From NCBI GenBank assembly GCA_041649635.1, contig JBAZMV010000001.1, positions 558,001 to 622,000 of the forward strand: a stretch of 64,000 bases of DNA, given 5' to 3'. Shown here one piece after another: positions 7,503 to 15,795 of the stretch. Both the position numbers and the translations under genes were made by a program. The number at the start of each line of letters is the position of its first letter. Positions within the stretch are counted from its first letter, which is position 1. This DNA is from Dehalococcoidia bacterium (GTDB lineage: Bacteria > Chloroflexota > Dehalococcoidia > E44-bin15). The notes under the pieces are model-generated. The model was given only the letters and a program-made list of their open reading frames with translations. It was not told where the DNA came from and did no database searches.

Positions 7503-7928
7503 CTACTGTTCTATATCCATTGTACTGAGCAGATCGATGAAACCGATGAACCCTGCCGCCTGAGCCATCAGCTTGCCGATATCCCCCTCGATCTTCACAA
7601 GCTGTATAGCCGTTATCAAATCCACCCTTCCGTTTATCAGGTCGACCAGAGTCTTCTGAGGCGCCTGTACTCTGAAATCATACTTGGCACGATCAAACGG
7701 AGCGGACCTCAAATCGCTGGGCGCGGGCTTTGCCGAGACCCCTATGCCGGCAAACCTGCCGTGCTCTAACTCGATAGCAAGCTGCCTATCCTCGTTACCC
7801 GGACAATCCAGACCCACGAAGAGAAGCTTCAGATTAAGACCCTTGAGCTTCTCCTGGAAAGAAGGATCGATATCCTGCCGCCTCATGCACTCGTCCGCCA
7901 ACTCCTGCGTACCTAGCCTAAATCCCAT
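7503..7928 (-). CDS. SCP2-like lipid-binding domain protein, tandem copy 3 (diverged)
   Basis: A protein of 141 residues, the same length as copies 1 and 2 and colinear with them (PAPSDLRSAPFDRAKYDFRV versus PAPSELRTMPFDKMRYDARV; GDIGKLMAQAAGFIGFIDLLSTMDIEQ versus GNMSKLMGQIEGFVGFIDYLTTMDIVP). It is clearly older than the copy 1/2 split. It is probably the first gene of the leftward unit. Confidence 0.75.
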   Translation of the reverse strand: MGFRLGTQELADECMRRQDIDPSFQEKLKGLNLKLLFVGLDCPGNEDRQLAIELEHGRFAGIGVSAKPAPSDLRSAPFDRAKYDFRVQAPQKTLVDLINGRVDLITAIQLVKIEGDIGKLMAQAAGFIGFIDLLSTMDIEQ

Positions 7929-8066
7929 CTTTACCGCCTTTGGTCACCATTGTATATAAAGGGCATCAGCGAATCAACACTCTATTTACAACTCGATAAG
8001 TATTGTCCCTTTTTATCTCATCTGCAACTAAAAGTCAAGTATTTAAGAGAGCCGGCGCAGACATAA

Positions 8067-8858
8067 TCAGCTTTCGATCCTGACGATTTTAAAATTCAAC
8101 GCGCCGGAAGGAGCGATAACCTCGATGACATCGCCCTGCTTGTGCCCCAGCAACGCTTTGCCTATGGGCGAGGAAACTGAGAGCTTCCCTTTTAACGGAC
8201 TCGCTTCGTTAGGATTAACCAGTTTATATGTCATTTCCTCGCTGTCGGATACTCCCTGAATTGTAACCATAGTCCCGATAGACACTACAAGGCCGCTGGG
8301 CCGCTCCTCATTCACAACCGCCGTCTTCATCATGGCTTCCAGTTGTCTGATTCGAGCCTCTACCATGCCCTGTTGCTGCCGCGCCGCCTCAAGAGGCGCG
8401 TTCTCGCGGAAGTCCTTGTCGGCGGCAGCCTTGCGGATGTCCTCGGCCAGCTTGGGCCGCTCTTTTCTCAAATTATCCAGTTCCGCCTTAATCTCCTCCA
8501 GCCCAGCCTCCGTCATGACCATCTTTTCTGGCTTGCCCCTGGTTGAAGCAGTACGCGCAGTGGTAACCTTCTTGACGCGCAGGTGTACGGAAAGGTTCGC
8601 GCCGGTTAAACCCTCCTTCTTGGCATAAACCAGAAAAGCTTTCACGGCAGCGGTAACCTTGGACACATCCGTTGTAGCGCTGTTGATGCTCTCAGCGTAA
8701 TTCGCCACCTCCAGAGCGGAGAGGTCAGACATGGAACGGGACTTGCCGCACCACATAACGAACCTATTCAACTCCTGCCTGAACTCTTCCTTTCGGTCTA
8801 CGGGGAGACCGGCAAGAAAAGCGGCCGCAGCCTCGCCCAGACTCTTTTCTTCACTCAT
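8067..8858 (-). CDS. greA: GreA/GreB-type transcription elongation factor with N-terminal integrase-like SAM domain
   Basis: A protein of 263 residues, about 100 longer than normal GreA. Residues 1-90 look like the SAM-like N-terminal domain of tyrosine recombinases (FRQELNRFVMWCGKSR..DLSALEVANYAESIN..VTAAVKAFLVYAKKEGL). Residues 110-263 are GreA: the coiled coil with the tip acidic residues D149 and E152 in DKDFRENAPLEAARQQQ, then the C-terminal domain with SPIGKALLGHKQGD. It should rescue backtracked RNA polymerase by stimulating transcript cleavage. It overlaps the DUF3786 gene upstream by 4 bases. Confidence 0.9.
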   Translation of the reverse strand: MSEEKSLGEAAAAFLAGLPVDRKEEFRQELNRFVMWCGKSRSMSDLSALEVANYAESINSATTDVSKVTAAVKAFLVYAKKEGLTGANLSVHLRVKKVTTARTASTRGKPEKMVMTEAGLEEIKAELDNLRKERPKLAEDIRKAAADKDFRENAPLEAARQQQGMVEARIRQLEAMMKTAVVNEERPSGLVVSIGTMVTIQGVSDSEEMTYKLVNPNEASPLKGKLSVSSPIGKALLGHKQGDVIEVIAPSGALNFKIVRIES

Positions 8859-9478
8859 AACTTAATCTTCCTGTAATCATTCTTAACAACATTTTTCATA
8901 AAGGAAATCATGATCCCGCCGAGGATAGTCAGATCCTCGGTGGGCAGATAATGGGGAGCAGCCTCATCGAATAGAAAATTAATAGAAGGAGGGATTTCAT
9001 CCTCGCCGATGTTATAGATGCATGCTACCGGCAGCCTGGGCAGAGCATTGAAGCGAAAGGCCGCATCTCCCTTAGAATCCATGGATTGACCTCCAAGGTC
9101 GAATGCCGCTTCCCGGAAGCTATCCGTATCTTTATCGAAAAGATCAAGCATAGGCCTTAGCACCAGGCTCATGAATCTTTGTTCGAACAGCTTGGCTCCG
9201 GGAAGCTGACGATAGCTTATCCAGTTGCCGGATATAGCCGTGCCGTCCGCATGCGTCAGGTAATGCATGAGAAGTACTTTTATAATATCAGGAACATATT
9301 TGTCCGAGTCGATTTGCGCGATCTCGCAAGCAGGATACTGCACCGTGTAGGTCCGGTTGAACAGAGGAATTACGAATTTATCCTCCTTGTATTCAGCGCC
9401 GCTCGCCGACGCCGCTTCCCGAGGGTCGGCATGCGTCACGGATTCCACCGCTTTGATATAAGCGTCATCGAGACCCAT
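8855..9478 (-). CDS. DUF3786 domain protein
   Basis: A protein of 207 residues with the DUF3786 pattern: FNRTYTVQYP, LLMHYLTHADGTAISGNWISYRQLPGA, FDLGGQSMDSKGDAAFRFNALPRLPVACIYNIGEDEIPPSINFLFDEAAPHYLPTED. Its function is not established; the family is common in anaerobes that use corrinoid enzymes. No membrane segment. Its stop codon overlaps the greA start, implying translational coupling. Confidence 0.82.
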   Translation of the reverse strand: MGLDDAYIKAVESVTHADPREAASASGAEYKEDKFVIPLFNRTYTVQYPACEIAQIDSDKYVPDIIKVLLMHYLTHADGTAISGNWISYRQLPGAKLFEQRFMSLVLRPMLDLFDKDTDSFREAAFDLGGQSMDSKGDAAFRFNALPRLPVACIYNIGEDEIPPSINFLFDEAAPHYLPTEDLTILGGIMISFMKNVVKNDYRKIKL

Positions 9479-9620
9479 TGCTGAATGCCATAAGCGACGT
9501 TTCCAAGATTTAACTATAATAGCACTGAATGGCTATGGTCACAAGCCCGTCGCATTTTATTTTTCGCCACATTCTGCTATAGTTATATTGTTGCACAAAT
9601 TCAAAGGTAATTAGTCGAAT

Positions 9621-9652
9621 CTTAACCTGAACTTAACCTTATTCTGTATAGT
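9621..9652 (+). promoter_or_regulatory. ftsH promoter with two CTTAACCT direct repeats
   Basis: CTTAACCT at 9621-9628 and again at 9632-9639, 11 bases apart, take the place of a -35 box. A TATAGT -10 follows at 9647-9652. Direct repeats at 11-base spacing resemble Pho-type (PhoB/PhoP/SphR) response-regulator boxes. The resemblance is seen in the sequence; the regulator is inference. Confidence 0.5.
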
Positions 9653-9685
9653 ATTATTATCGCATCACATCAGTAAGGAACTCTG

Positions 9686-11608
9686 TTGAACGTAGATCCA
9701 AACAAAGGAATGAGCTCAAGCTTCTTGAGGAAAGGCATCCTCTTTCTAGTTATTATTGCCGCGTTTGCAGCGCTTCTTTTTTCCTTCCGGTCGCCATCGG
9801 AAGAAACCCTGAAACTTTCGCTAACGGAGCTGGAAGATATAGCAAGATCGGGACAGGTGGTCCAGAACGATTCGGTTGTTGATAACAGCCTGATCAAGAG
9901 CATCGAAGAGTCGGGGGCTACGCTAACTATCGAGTTTTTAAAGAGCGATACGGTTGAGCTCGCAAACGGCAAGTTCATTGAGATTTCGAAGGAGAAGAAG
10001 GCGGAGGCGTATCTACCGTATTCCGGCATCGATGCCTATACGCTATTCAGCTCCTACGGAATAAACTATACCTACAAGCCTCCCAGCAGCTTCGAATGGA
10101 CATCCTTGCTCTGGACCGTGCTGCCACTGGTCATCTTTATCGGTTTCATATGGTTTATCTTCCGGGGCGCCCGCGGCGTAGGGAATCAGGCCATGAACTT
10201 CGGACGCAGCAAGGCGCGCCTCTTCACCGGCACAAAATCCAATATAACTTTTAACGACGTCGCGGGTGTCGATGAGGCCAAGCAGGAACTTCAGGAAGTG
10301 GTGGAATTCCTGAAAAGCCCCAAGAAGTTCTCCTCGCTCGGCGCGCGGATCCCGAGAGGCGTGCTCCTCGTAGGCGCTCCCGGCACGGGAAAGACACTGC
10401 TCAGCCGCGCTGTGGCCGGAGAGGCCGGTGTGCCCTTCTTCTCGATGAGCGGCAGCGAGTTTGTGGAGATGTTCGTGGGCGTGGGCGCGTCTCGTGTTCG
10501 CGACCTGTTCGAGCAGGCAAAACGCAACAGCCCCTGCATCATCTTTATCGATGAGATCGACGCGGTGGGACGCCAGCGGGGCGCGGGCTTCGGCGGCGGC
10601 CATGACGAGCGCGAGCAAACGCTGAACCAGATACTCGTTGAGATGGATGGTTTCGATACCTCGACGAACGTGATTGTGCTGGCGGCCACAAACCGTCCCG
10701 ATGTTCTCGATCCGGCCTTATTACGGCCCGGACGCTTCGATCGCCAGGTGATCCTCGATCGCCCCGATATCAAGGGGCGCAATGCGATTTTAAAGGTACA
10801 TGCCAAGGATATACCGCTCGAGGATGACGTCGACCTTGAGGTAGTAGCGAAACAAACGCCGGGATTTTCCGGCGCCGACCTCGCCAACCTTATGAACGAG
10901 GCCGCGATACTGGCGGCGCGGCGCGAGAAGAAAAAGATAAGCATGTCTGAGCTTGAAGAGTCCGTGGACAGGGTCATAGCCGGCCCGCAGCGCAAGAGCA
11001 GGCTGATCAGCCCGAAGGAGAAAGAGATAACTGCCTATCACGAAGCAGGACATGCAGTTGTAGCACATTCCCTGCCTAATGCAGACCCGGTTCATAAAAT
11101 ATCGATCATCTCCCGCGGCATGATGGGCGGATACACACGCCTCCTTCCCACCGAAGACCGCAATATGTGGACATACGCCCAGTTCAACGACACTCTGGCC
11201 ACAATGCTGGGCGGGCACACCGCCGAAAATATCATATTCGGCGAAGTTACCACCGGAGCAAGCAGCGATCTGGAGCAAGTAGCGCGAATCTCGCGTCGCA
11301 TGGTCACCGACTATGGAATGAGCGAGAAGCTGGGTCCCCGGACTTTCGGAAGGCGGGGCGAGCTTATATTCCTGGGACGTGAAGTGACGGAGGAGCAGAA
11401 GGATTACAGCGACAAAACAGCTGAGAGCATCGATGAAGAAGTGCATAATATCGTGCAGCGCGCGCAAAGCGTCGCCAGAGAGGTGCTCAACAACAACAAA
11501 GAGAAGTTGGTAAAACTGGCGGAGGCGCTGATCGCCAACGAGACCATCGAGGGAGAGGCATTGGACGCCATCCTTGGCAAGCGAAACAACGATACGCCCG
11601 CATTATAA
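9686..11608 (+). CDS. ftsH: ATP-dependent zinc metalloprotease FtsH
   Basis: A protein of 640 residues, full length for the family. Two membrane helices (about 15-33 and 141-159) flank a small outer domain, followed by the AAA+ module with Walker A GAPGTGKT (230-237), Walker B FIDEID (287-292), the second region of homology ending RPGRFDR, and the zinc site HEAGH (452-456). It degrades membrane and regulatory proteins as a membrane-bound hexamer. The start is TTG 9686, with AAGGAA upstream at good spacing. A type A repeat follows 30 bases after the stop. Confidence 0.97.
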   Translation: MNVDPNKGMSSSFLRKGILFLVIIAAFAALLFSFRSPSEETLKLSLTELEDIARSGQVVQNDSVVDNSLIKSIEESGATLTIEFLKSDTVELANGKFIEISKEKKAEAYLPYSGIDAYTLFSSYGINYTYKPPSSFEWTSLLWTVLPLVIFIGFIWFIFRGARGVGNQAMNFGRSKARLFTGTKSNITFNDVAGVDEAKQELQEVVEFLKSPKKFSSLGARIPRGVLLVGAPGTGKTLLSRAVAGEAGVPFFSMSGSEFVEMFVGVGASRVRDLFEQAKRNSPCIIFIDEIDAVGRQRGAGFGGGHDEREQTLNQILVEMDGFDTSTNVIVLAATNRPDVLDPALLRPGRFDRQVILDRPDIKGRNAILKVHAKDIPLEDDVDLEVVAKQTPGFSGADLANLMNEAAILAARREKKKISMSELEESVDRVIAGPQRKSRLISPKEKEITAYHEAGHAVVAHSLPNADPVHKISIISRGMMGGYTRLLPTEDRNMWTYAQFNDTLATMLGGHTAENIIFGEVTTGASSDLEQVARISRRMVTDYGMSEKLGPRTFGRRGELIFLGREVTEEQKDYSDKTAESIDEEVHNIVQRAQSVAREVLNNNKEKLVKLAEALIANETIEGEALDAILGKRNNDTPAL

Positions 11609-11638
11609 CTTCTCGGCGATTTCGAAAAGACTTTTAAA

Positions 11639-11733
11639 AGAGGTACAGGAGAAAAATCTCCTGACGGGGTTATAGGGGTGTCCCCTATATTTTTTTCAAT
11701 CCCCCAAGACTGGGGGTTAACAGGGGGCTGATT
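11639..11733 (+). repeat. Type A three-hairpin repeat (copy A2)
   Basis: AGAGGTA, stem 1 CAGGAGA-AAAA-TCTCCTG, stem 2 TAGGGG-TGT-CCCCTA, T-rich link, stem 3 CCCCCA-AGAC-TGGGGG, tail TTAACAGGGGGCTGATT. It lies between ftsH and moaE; the tail is 26 bases before moaE, too far to be its ribosome site. Confidence 0.85.
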
Positions 11734-11759
11734 ATCGCTTAACCGAGGCCTAGTTTTTT

Positions 11760-12137
11760 ATGATAGAACTCACTAAAAAAACCATCGACCCTCAAGCCGT
11801 AATCGAGAGCGTCAGAGGCGACCCATCCAACGGCGCGGTAGTCAGCTTTATCGGCTCACTTCGCGACCTGTCCGCCGACGGCAAACCGCTTCGACACGCG
11901 GAAATTGAACTTGATGCGGATGCGGTCAAGACACGCCTCGACGAGCTCAGCGAGGAAATCCGCTTGAAATGGAACCTTTCGAAGGTCTCGATCGCCCATC
12001 GCTACGGCCGCATAGGCGTTGGGGAATTGATACTGGTTGTAGCCATATCCGCGAAGCAACGCAAAGCGGCATTCGAAGCTTGCCAGTACACCATCGACCG
12101 CGTCAAGGAACTGCACCGCCTCATCGAGATCGTCTAG
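11760..12137 (+). CDS. moaE: Molybdopterin synthase catalytic subunit MoaE, short form
   Basis: A protein of 125 residues; usual MoaE proteins are about 140-155. The core is intact: GAVVSFIGSLRD, SIAHRYGRIGVGE, VAISAKQRKAAFEACQYTIDRVK with the conserved K116. The protein stops where the family's usual PxWKKE tail should be and ends in HRLIEIV instead, so the second conserved active-site Lys is absent. MoaE forms the ligand dithiolene of molybdopterin together with MoaD, which is not in this window. The next gene on the other strand converges 34 bases away across a GC-rich dyad. Confidence 0.85.
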   Translation: MIELTKKTIDPQAVIESVRGDPSNGAVVSFIGSLRDLSADGKPLRHAEIELDADAVKTRLDELSEEIRLKWNLSKVSIAHRYGRIGVGELILVVAISAKQRKAAFEACQYTIDRVKELHRLIEIV

Positions 12138-12171
12138 GATAGTATAGGGTGGGCTGCGCCCGCCGGTTAAC

Positions 12172-13398
12172 CTACGTCAACACGCCCGATTCCCGCAACG
12201 CCTTTATCTCCGACTTCGACATCCCTAAGACATCTCCGAGCACATAATCGGTATGTTCCCCCAGCAGCGGACCGCAATGCTTGACCCTGGCCGGCGTCTT
12301 TGAAAACTTCCACGGCGGTCCCAGCGCCACGCGCTTCCCGACGTTAGGATGCACGACCTGCACAGACACATCCCTCTCCTTAAGATGCGGATCGCTGTAC
12401 ATCTCTACTCCTTGCAGCGCAGCGACGGCAGCGACTCCAGCTTTCTGTAGCAGCTCCATGGCCTCGTAATGGGTATATTTGATCGTCCATTCACCGATCA
12501 GCCTGTCGATCTCGTCCTGATTGAGCCATCTGCGATGAGCATCTGAAAATCTCTCCTCAGCAGCCCACGCCGGATTCCCTAAAGCCTCGCAAAACGACTT
12601 CCACTCTTCTTCGGTAGCAATGACGATGGAGACCCAGCGATCGTTCTTGCACGGGTAAACATTATGCGGAGCCATGGACTCATCGCGGTTGCCCTTGCGC
12701 ACGGCCACCCGCCCGTTCATCATGTAATCGATAATGGAATCGCTGATATTTATGGCGATGGTCTCCGTGGAGGACAGATCGATGTACTGTCCCTCGCCGC
12801 TACAGGCCCTGTGATAGAGCGCGACGAGGATGGCGAAGGCGCTCGTCGATGCGCTGCGCAGATCGCTCGACCCCATGAGCGGCACTGGACGCTTGTCGGG
12901 ATAGCCGGTGAGATGCGCGGCGCCGCCAAGCGCAGCAAATGTGGGCGCGAACCCGGCGTAGCCGCTCTCCGGACCCTTGGAGCCGAGCGCCGACGAAGAC
13001 AGCATAACGATATCGGGCTTGATCGATTTCAGAACATCGTATCCCAACCCCAGCTTATCCATGACGCCGGGACGATAGTTCTCCGCCACCACATCGCTCA
13101 CCGCGACCAGTTTCTTTGCTATATCGATCGCCTTGGGCTTGGTAAGGTCGAGTGCCAGCGACATCTTATTGAGATTGAGGTCGTTGAACACGGGCGAACT
13201 GTCGAGGCTCTTCGTGGAAAGACCCAGCGTCAGCGAGCGTATTCTGGCATGATCGGGACGCTTGCCGCTCTCGATCTTGATAACCTCGGCGCCGAGGAAC
13301 GCCAGCAGCTCGGTAGCGTAAGGCCCGGCCCAGGCCCAGGTGAAATCGGCAATGCGCACACCTTCCAAGGGTAAACGTTTCGACTTCGATTCGCTCAT
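12172..13398 (-). CDS. Class III CoA-transferase (CaiB/BaiF family), subunit or paralogue 2
   Basis: A protein of 408 residues from ATG 13398; a longer frame reaching 13554 would run through the upstream gene and is rejected. Family features: N-terminal GVRIADFTWAWAGPYATELLAFLGAEVIKIE, NLNKMSLALDLTKP, ENYRPGVMDKLGLGYD, and a likely catalytic Asp in MGSSDLRS (D179). It should move CoA between acyl-CoA and a carboxylic acid; the substrate is unknown. It starts 2 bases after the stop of a second class III transferase, so the two may act together as a hetero-oligomer. Confidence 0.9.
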   Translation of the reverse strand: MSESKSKRLPLEGVRIADFTWAWAGPYATELLAFLGAEVIKIESGKRPDHARIRSLTLGLSTKSLDSSPVFNDLNLNKMSLALDLTKPKAIDIAKKLVAVSDVVAENYRPGVMDKLGLGYDVLKSIKPDIVMLSSSALGSKGPESGYAGFAPTFAALGGAAHLTGYPDKRPVPLMGSSDLRSASTSAFAILVALYHRACSGEGQYIDLSSTETIAINISDSIIDYMMNGRVAVRKGNRDESMAPHNVYPCKNDRWVSIVIATEEEWKSFCEALGNPAWAAEERFSDAHRRWLNQDEIDRLIGEWTIKYTHYEAMELLQKAGVAAVAALQGVEMYSDPHLKERDVSVQVVHPNVGKRVALGPPWKFSKTPARVKHCGPLLGEHTDYVLGDVLGMSKSEIKALRESGVLT

Positions 13399-13400
13399 AG

Positions 13401-14612
13401 CTAGATAACCCCTGCCCCTCTCAAACGCATCATGTCCTCCCTGCTGTAGCCAAATCGACCGACAAATATCTCCTCGTTGTGCTCGCCGAGCATGGGCGCC
13501 GGGCGCTGAAAACGATGCGGCGTCTCGGAAAAACGATACGGCGATGTCGGACACCTGACCTGGCCCATGACCGGATGCTCGATCTCGCCGAAAAATTCCC
13601 GCGACTCAAGCTGCCTGGAAGCGGCCAGGTCGGCGACGGTGGTTACCATACCTATCGGGCAGTTCAGCTTCTGGCAGCGGTGATATAGCTCCTCCTTGGT
13701 ATAATCCTTTATCCAGTCGGCGATATAGCCGTTTATATCCTCCGCGTATTTATACTTACCCAGTTCCCCCTGGAACCTCTCCTCCCGCGACCATTCCGGA
13801 TCGCCCAGCAGCTTCAGCAGCCCCTCCCAGTGATGATCCCCCCCGAGGGTTATCAGTACGTAGCCGTCCTTGCAGCGCTGCAACCCGCCCACCATCTGCT
13901 GCATGAACACCGTACTGAACTTTGTCTCCCCCTCGTTTCCGTACATGCCCATCTCCACCCGCTCCAGCGCCATCAAAGCCTCCTGCTTGGAGATATCGAT
14001 ATGCTGCCCATCACCGCTAAATAGTCGACTGTATAATGCGGCCATAGTTGCTGTGGCGGCGCACAGCCCGGCATCCATGTCGCCGAGAAAGCCGGGGCCC
14101 TTAACCGGGACCGGCGTTTCCTTGGGCAGAATCGACGAGAGGACCCTAGCCACGCCGCTGCCGTGGTAGGAATTCAGGTGATATGCCTTGTAATCGCGAT
14201 ACGGCCCGCTCTGCCCGAACGGCGTGATCGATGTCATTACGAGACGGGGATTAATCTTGCTAAGGTTTTCATAATCGAGCCCGCGCTCCTTCATAAACAA
14301 CGGAGGATTATCCTCGATAAGCACATCGCAATAGGCGACCAGGCGAAGGAAAATATCACGCCCGGTAGCCGTATCCGGATCGAGGGTGATACCGAGCTTG
14401 CTGGTGTTGAGGAATAGAAAGAAACCGCTGCGCTCAAGGCCGGGAACATCATCGAGAAATGGCTCCCTCTTTCGAGCGGAATCGCCGATAAGCGGCGGCT
14501 CGATCTTTATGACCTCGGCCCCCATATCGGCGAGGAGCTTGGCGCAATACGGGCCGGAAACGAATTGGGCGAACTCCAGAACCTTAAGCCCGACAAGGGC
14601 GGTGTTAGTCAT
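13401..14612 (-). CDS. Class III CoA-transferase (CaiB/BaiF family), subunit or paralogue 1
   Basis: A protein of 403 residues: VGLKVLEFAQFVSGPYCAKLLADMGAEVIKIEPP, ENLSKINPRLVMTSITPFGQSGPYRDYKAY, and GPGFLGDMDAG with a candidate catalytic Asp (D178 or D180). It is a paralogue of the next gene and heads the two-gene leftward unit. Paired class III transferases of this kind occur in anaerobic degradation pathways (for example benzylsuccinate), but nothing here fixes the substrate. Confidence 0.9.
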   Translation of the reverse strand: MTNTALVGLKVLEFAQFVSGPYCAKLLADMGAEVIKIEPPLIGDSARKREPFLDDVPGLERSGFFLFLNTSKLGITLDPDTATGRDIFLRLVAYCDVLIEDNPPLFMKERGLDYENLSKINPRLVMTSITPFGQSGPYRDYKAYHLNSYHGSGVARVLSSILPKETPVPVKGPGFLGDMDAGLCAATATMAALYSRLFSGDGQHIDISKQEALMALERVEMGMYGNEGETKFSTVFMQQMVGGLQRCKDGYVLITLGGDHHWEGLLKLLGDPEWSREERFQGELGKYKYAEDINGYIADWIKDYTKEELYHRCQKLNCPIGMVTTVADLAASRQLESREFFGEIEHPVMGQVRCPTSPYRFSETPHRFQRPAPMLGEHNEEIFVGRFGYSREDMMRLRGAGVI

Positions 14613-14823
14613 TTTTAAATATTTCTTCCATTCGACGTAGATATTTATATGAATCTATTCCCGACATATCATATTACAGAGCCTCATATCGAGGCAAACG
14701 TTAACTATTCGATAAAAAGACTATAAGAAATATCGTCGGATAAACGAGAACTCAAAGCACGGAGGTTCAGCAAGTCGAATGTCGGCTAGACTTAAAGAAT
14801 AGAAGAAATCGGATAATGGTTAT
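14613..14823. other. Intergenic, no gene seen
   Basis: A 211-base stretch, A+T-rich, between the CoA-transferase pair and the phosphate transporter. No ORF, repeat family member or clear promoter was found. It must contain the leftward promoter of the CoA-transferase unit. Confidence 0.5.
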
Positions 14824-15786
14824 CTAGGTCAATAGTTTGCCAAACATCCACCCTAGTCCACCGCATATAGGGAAAGTGAGGATCCACGCCGTCACTATCC
14901 TGCCTGCTACACCCCATCGCACAGCAGACAGCCTTTTTGTAGCGCCGACCCCCATCACCGCCGAACTCACGCAATGCGTAGTGCTCACCGGTATCCCCAG
15001 CGCCGAAGCGGACTCGACCACAGCCGCCGCCGATCCTATAGCGGCGAATCCTTGTACCGGCCTTAGTGCAGTAATTTTCATCCCTAAAGTCCGGATAACA
15101 CGCCAGCCGCCGAATAATGTGCCGAACGATATGCTGATAGCAGACAGGGCTATTATCCAGAAAGGTATATGGAATTCCCCTCCGCTATGTATTGCCAGCG
15201 CCATTGCCATGATACCTATAGGCATCTGCCCATCATTCTTGCCGTGAGCATACGCCATGAATGCGGAGGAGAGAATCTGTAGTTTACCGAAAAATCCCTC
15301 CACCTTTAGCGGCGCTCTTCGACGAAGTATCCAGAGCAAGGCTACCATTAAAGCAAATCCGCCGGCGAATCCGAGCGCGGGAGCTATGGCAACCGACGAT
15401 ACGACTTTAATAAAAGTATTCCAGACAATCGCCACGCTGCTCGCGGAGGCTATCCCTGCGCCTATTAATCCGGCAACAAACGCATGACTGATGCTTATAG
15501 GGAGGCCGAGATACGTCGCCGTGAATCCCCATAATATCACCGTTATCAAAGCGGCTATGATTACTCCGTAGCTTAAATATTCCGGGGCGACTATTCCTTT
15601 GCCTATAGTGACCGCTACCGCAACTCCAGTGGCCGCACCAATGAAGTTGAATACAGCCGCCATCAACACAGCCTTGAGAGGAGAGAGCACCCGCGTGCCT
15701 ATTACTGTAGCTACCGCATTAGCGGCATCGTTAAAGCCGTTTATTACAGCGAAACCGACGGCTAGAATAATTATTAGTATAAACAC
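14824..15786 (-). CDS. pit: Inorganic phosphate transporter, PiT family
   Basis: A protein of 320 residues with about nine hydrophobic helices. Both halves carry the PiT signature: NGFNDAANAVATVIGTRVLSP at the N-terminus and MAYAHGKNDGQMPIGI in the middle, with VSTTHCVSSAVMGVGA near the end. It imports phosphate (or metal-phosphate) driven by an ion gradient. It follows a DUF47/PhoU-like gene by 9 bases, the usual PiT accessory arrangement. Confidence 0.93.
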   Translation of the reverse strand: MFILIIILAVGFAVINGFNDAANAVATVIGTRVLSPLKAVLMAAVFNFIGAATGVAVAVTIGKGIVAPEYLSYGVIIAALITVILWGFTATYLGLPISISHAFVAGLIGAGIASASSVAIVWNTFIKVVSSVAIAPALGFAGGFALMVALLWILRRRAPLKVEGFFGKLQILSSAFMAYAHGKNDGQMPIGIMAMALAIHSGGEFHIPFWIIALSAISISFGTLFGGWRVIRTLGMKITALRPVQGFAAIGSAAAVVESASALGIPVSTTHCVSSAVMGVGATKRLSAVRWGVAGRIVTAWILTFPICGGLGWMFGKLLT

Positions 15787-15795
15787 AGGTTAGAC

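Noticed and set aside
12172..13554. Longer 460-residue version of the second CoA-transferase
   Set aside because: The extra 52 residues overlap the upstream transferase and do not match the family; ATG 13398 gives the normal N-terminus.
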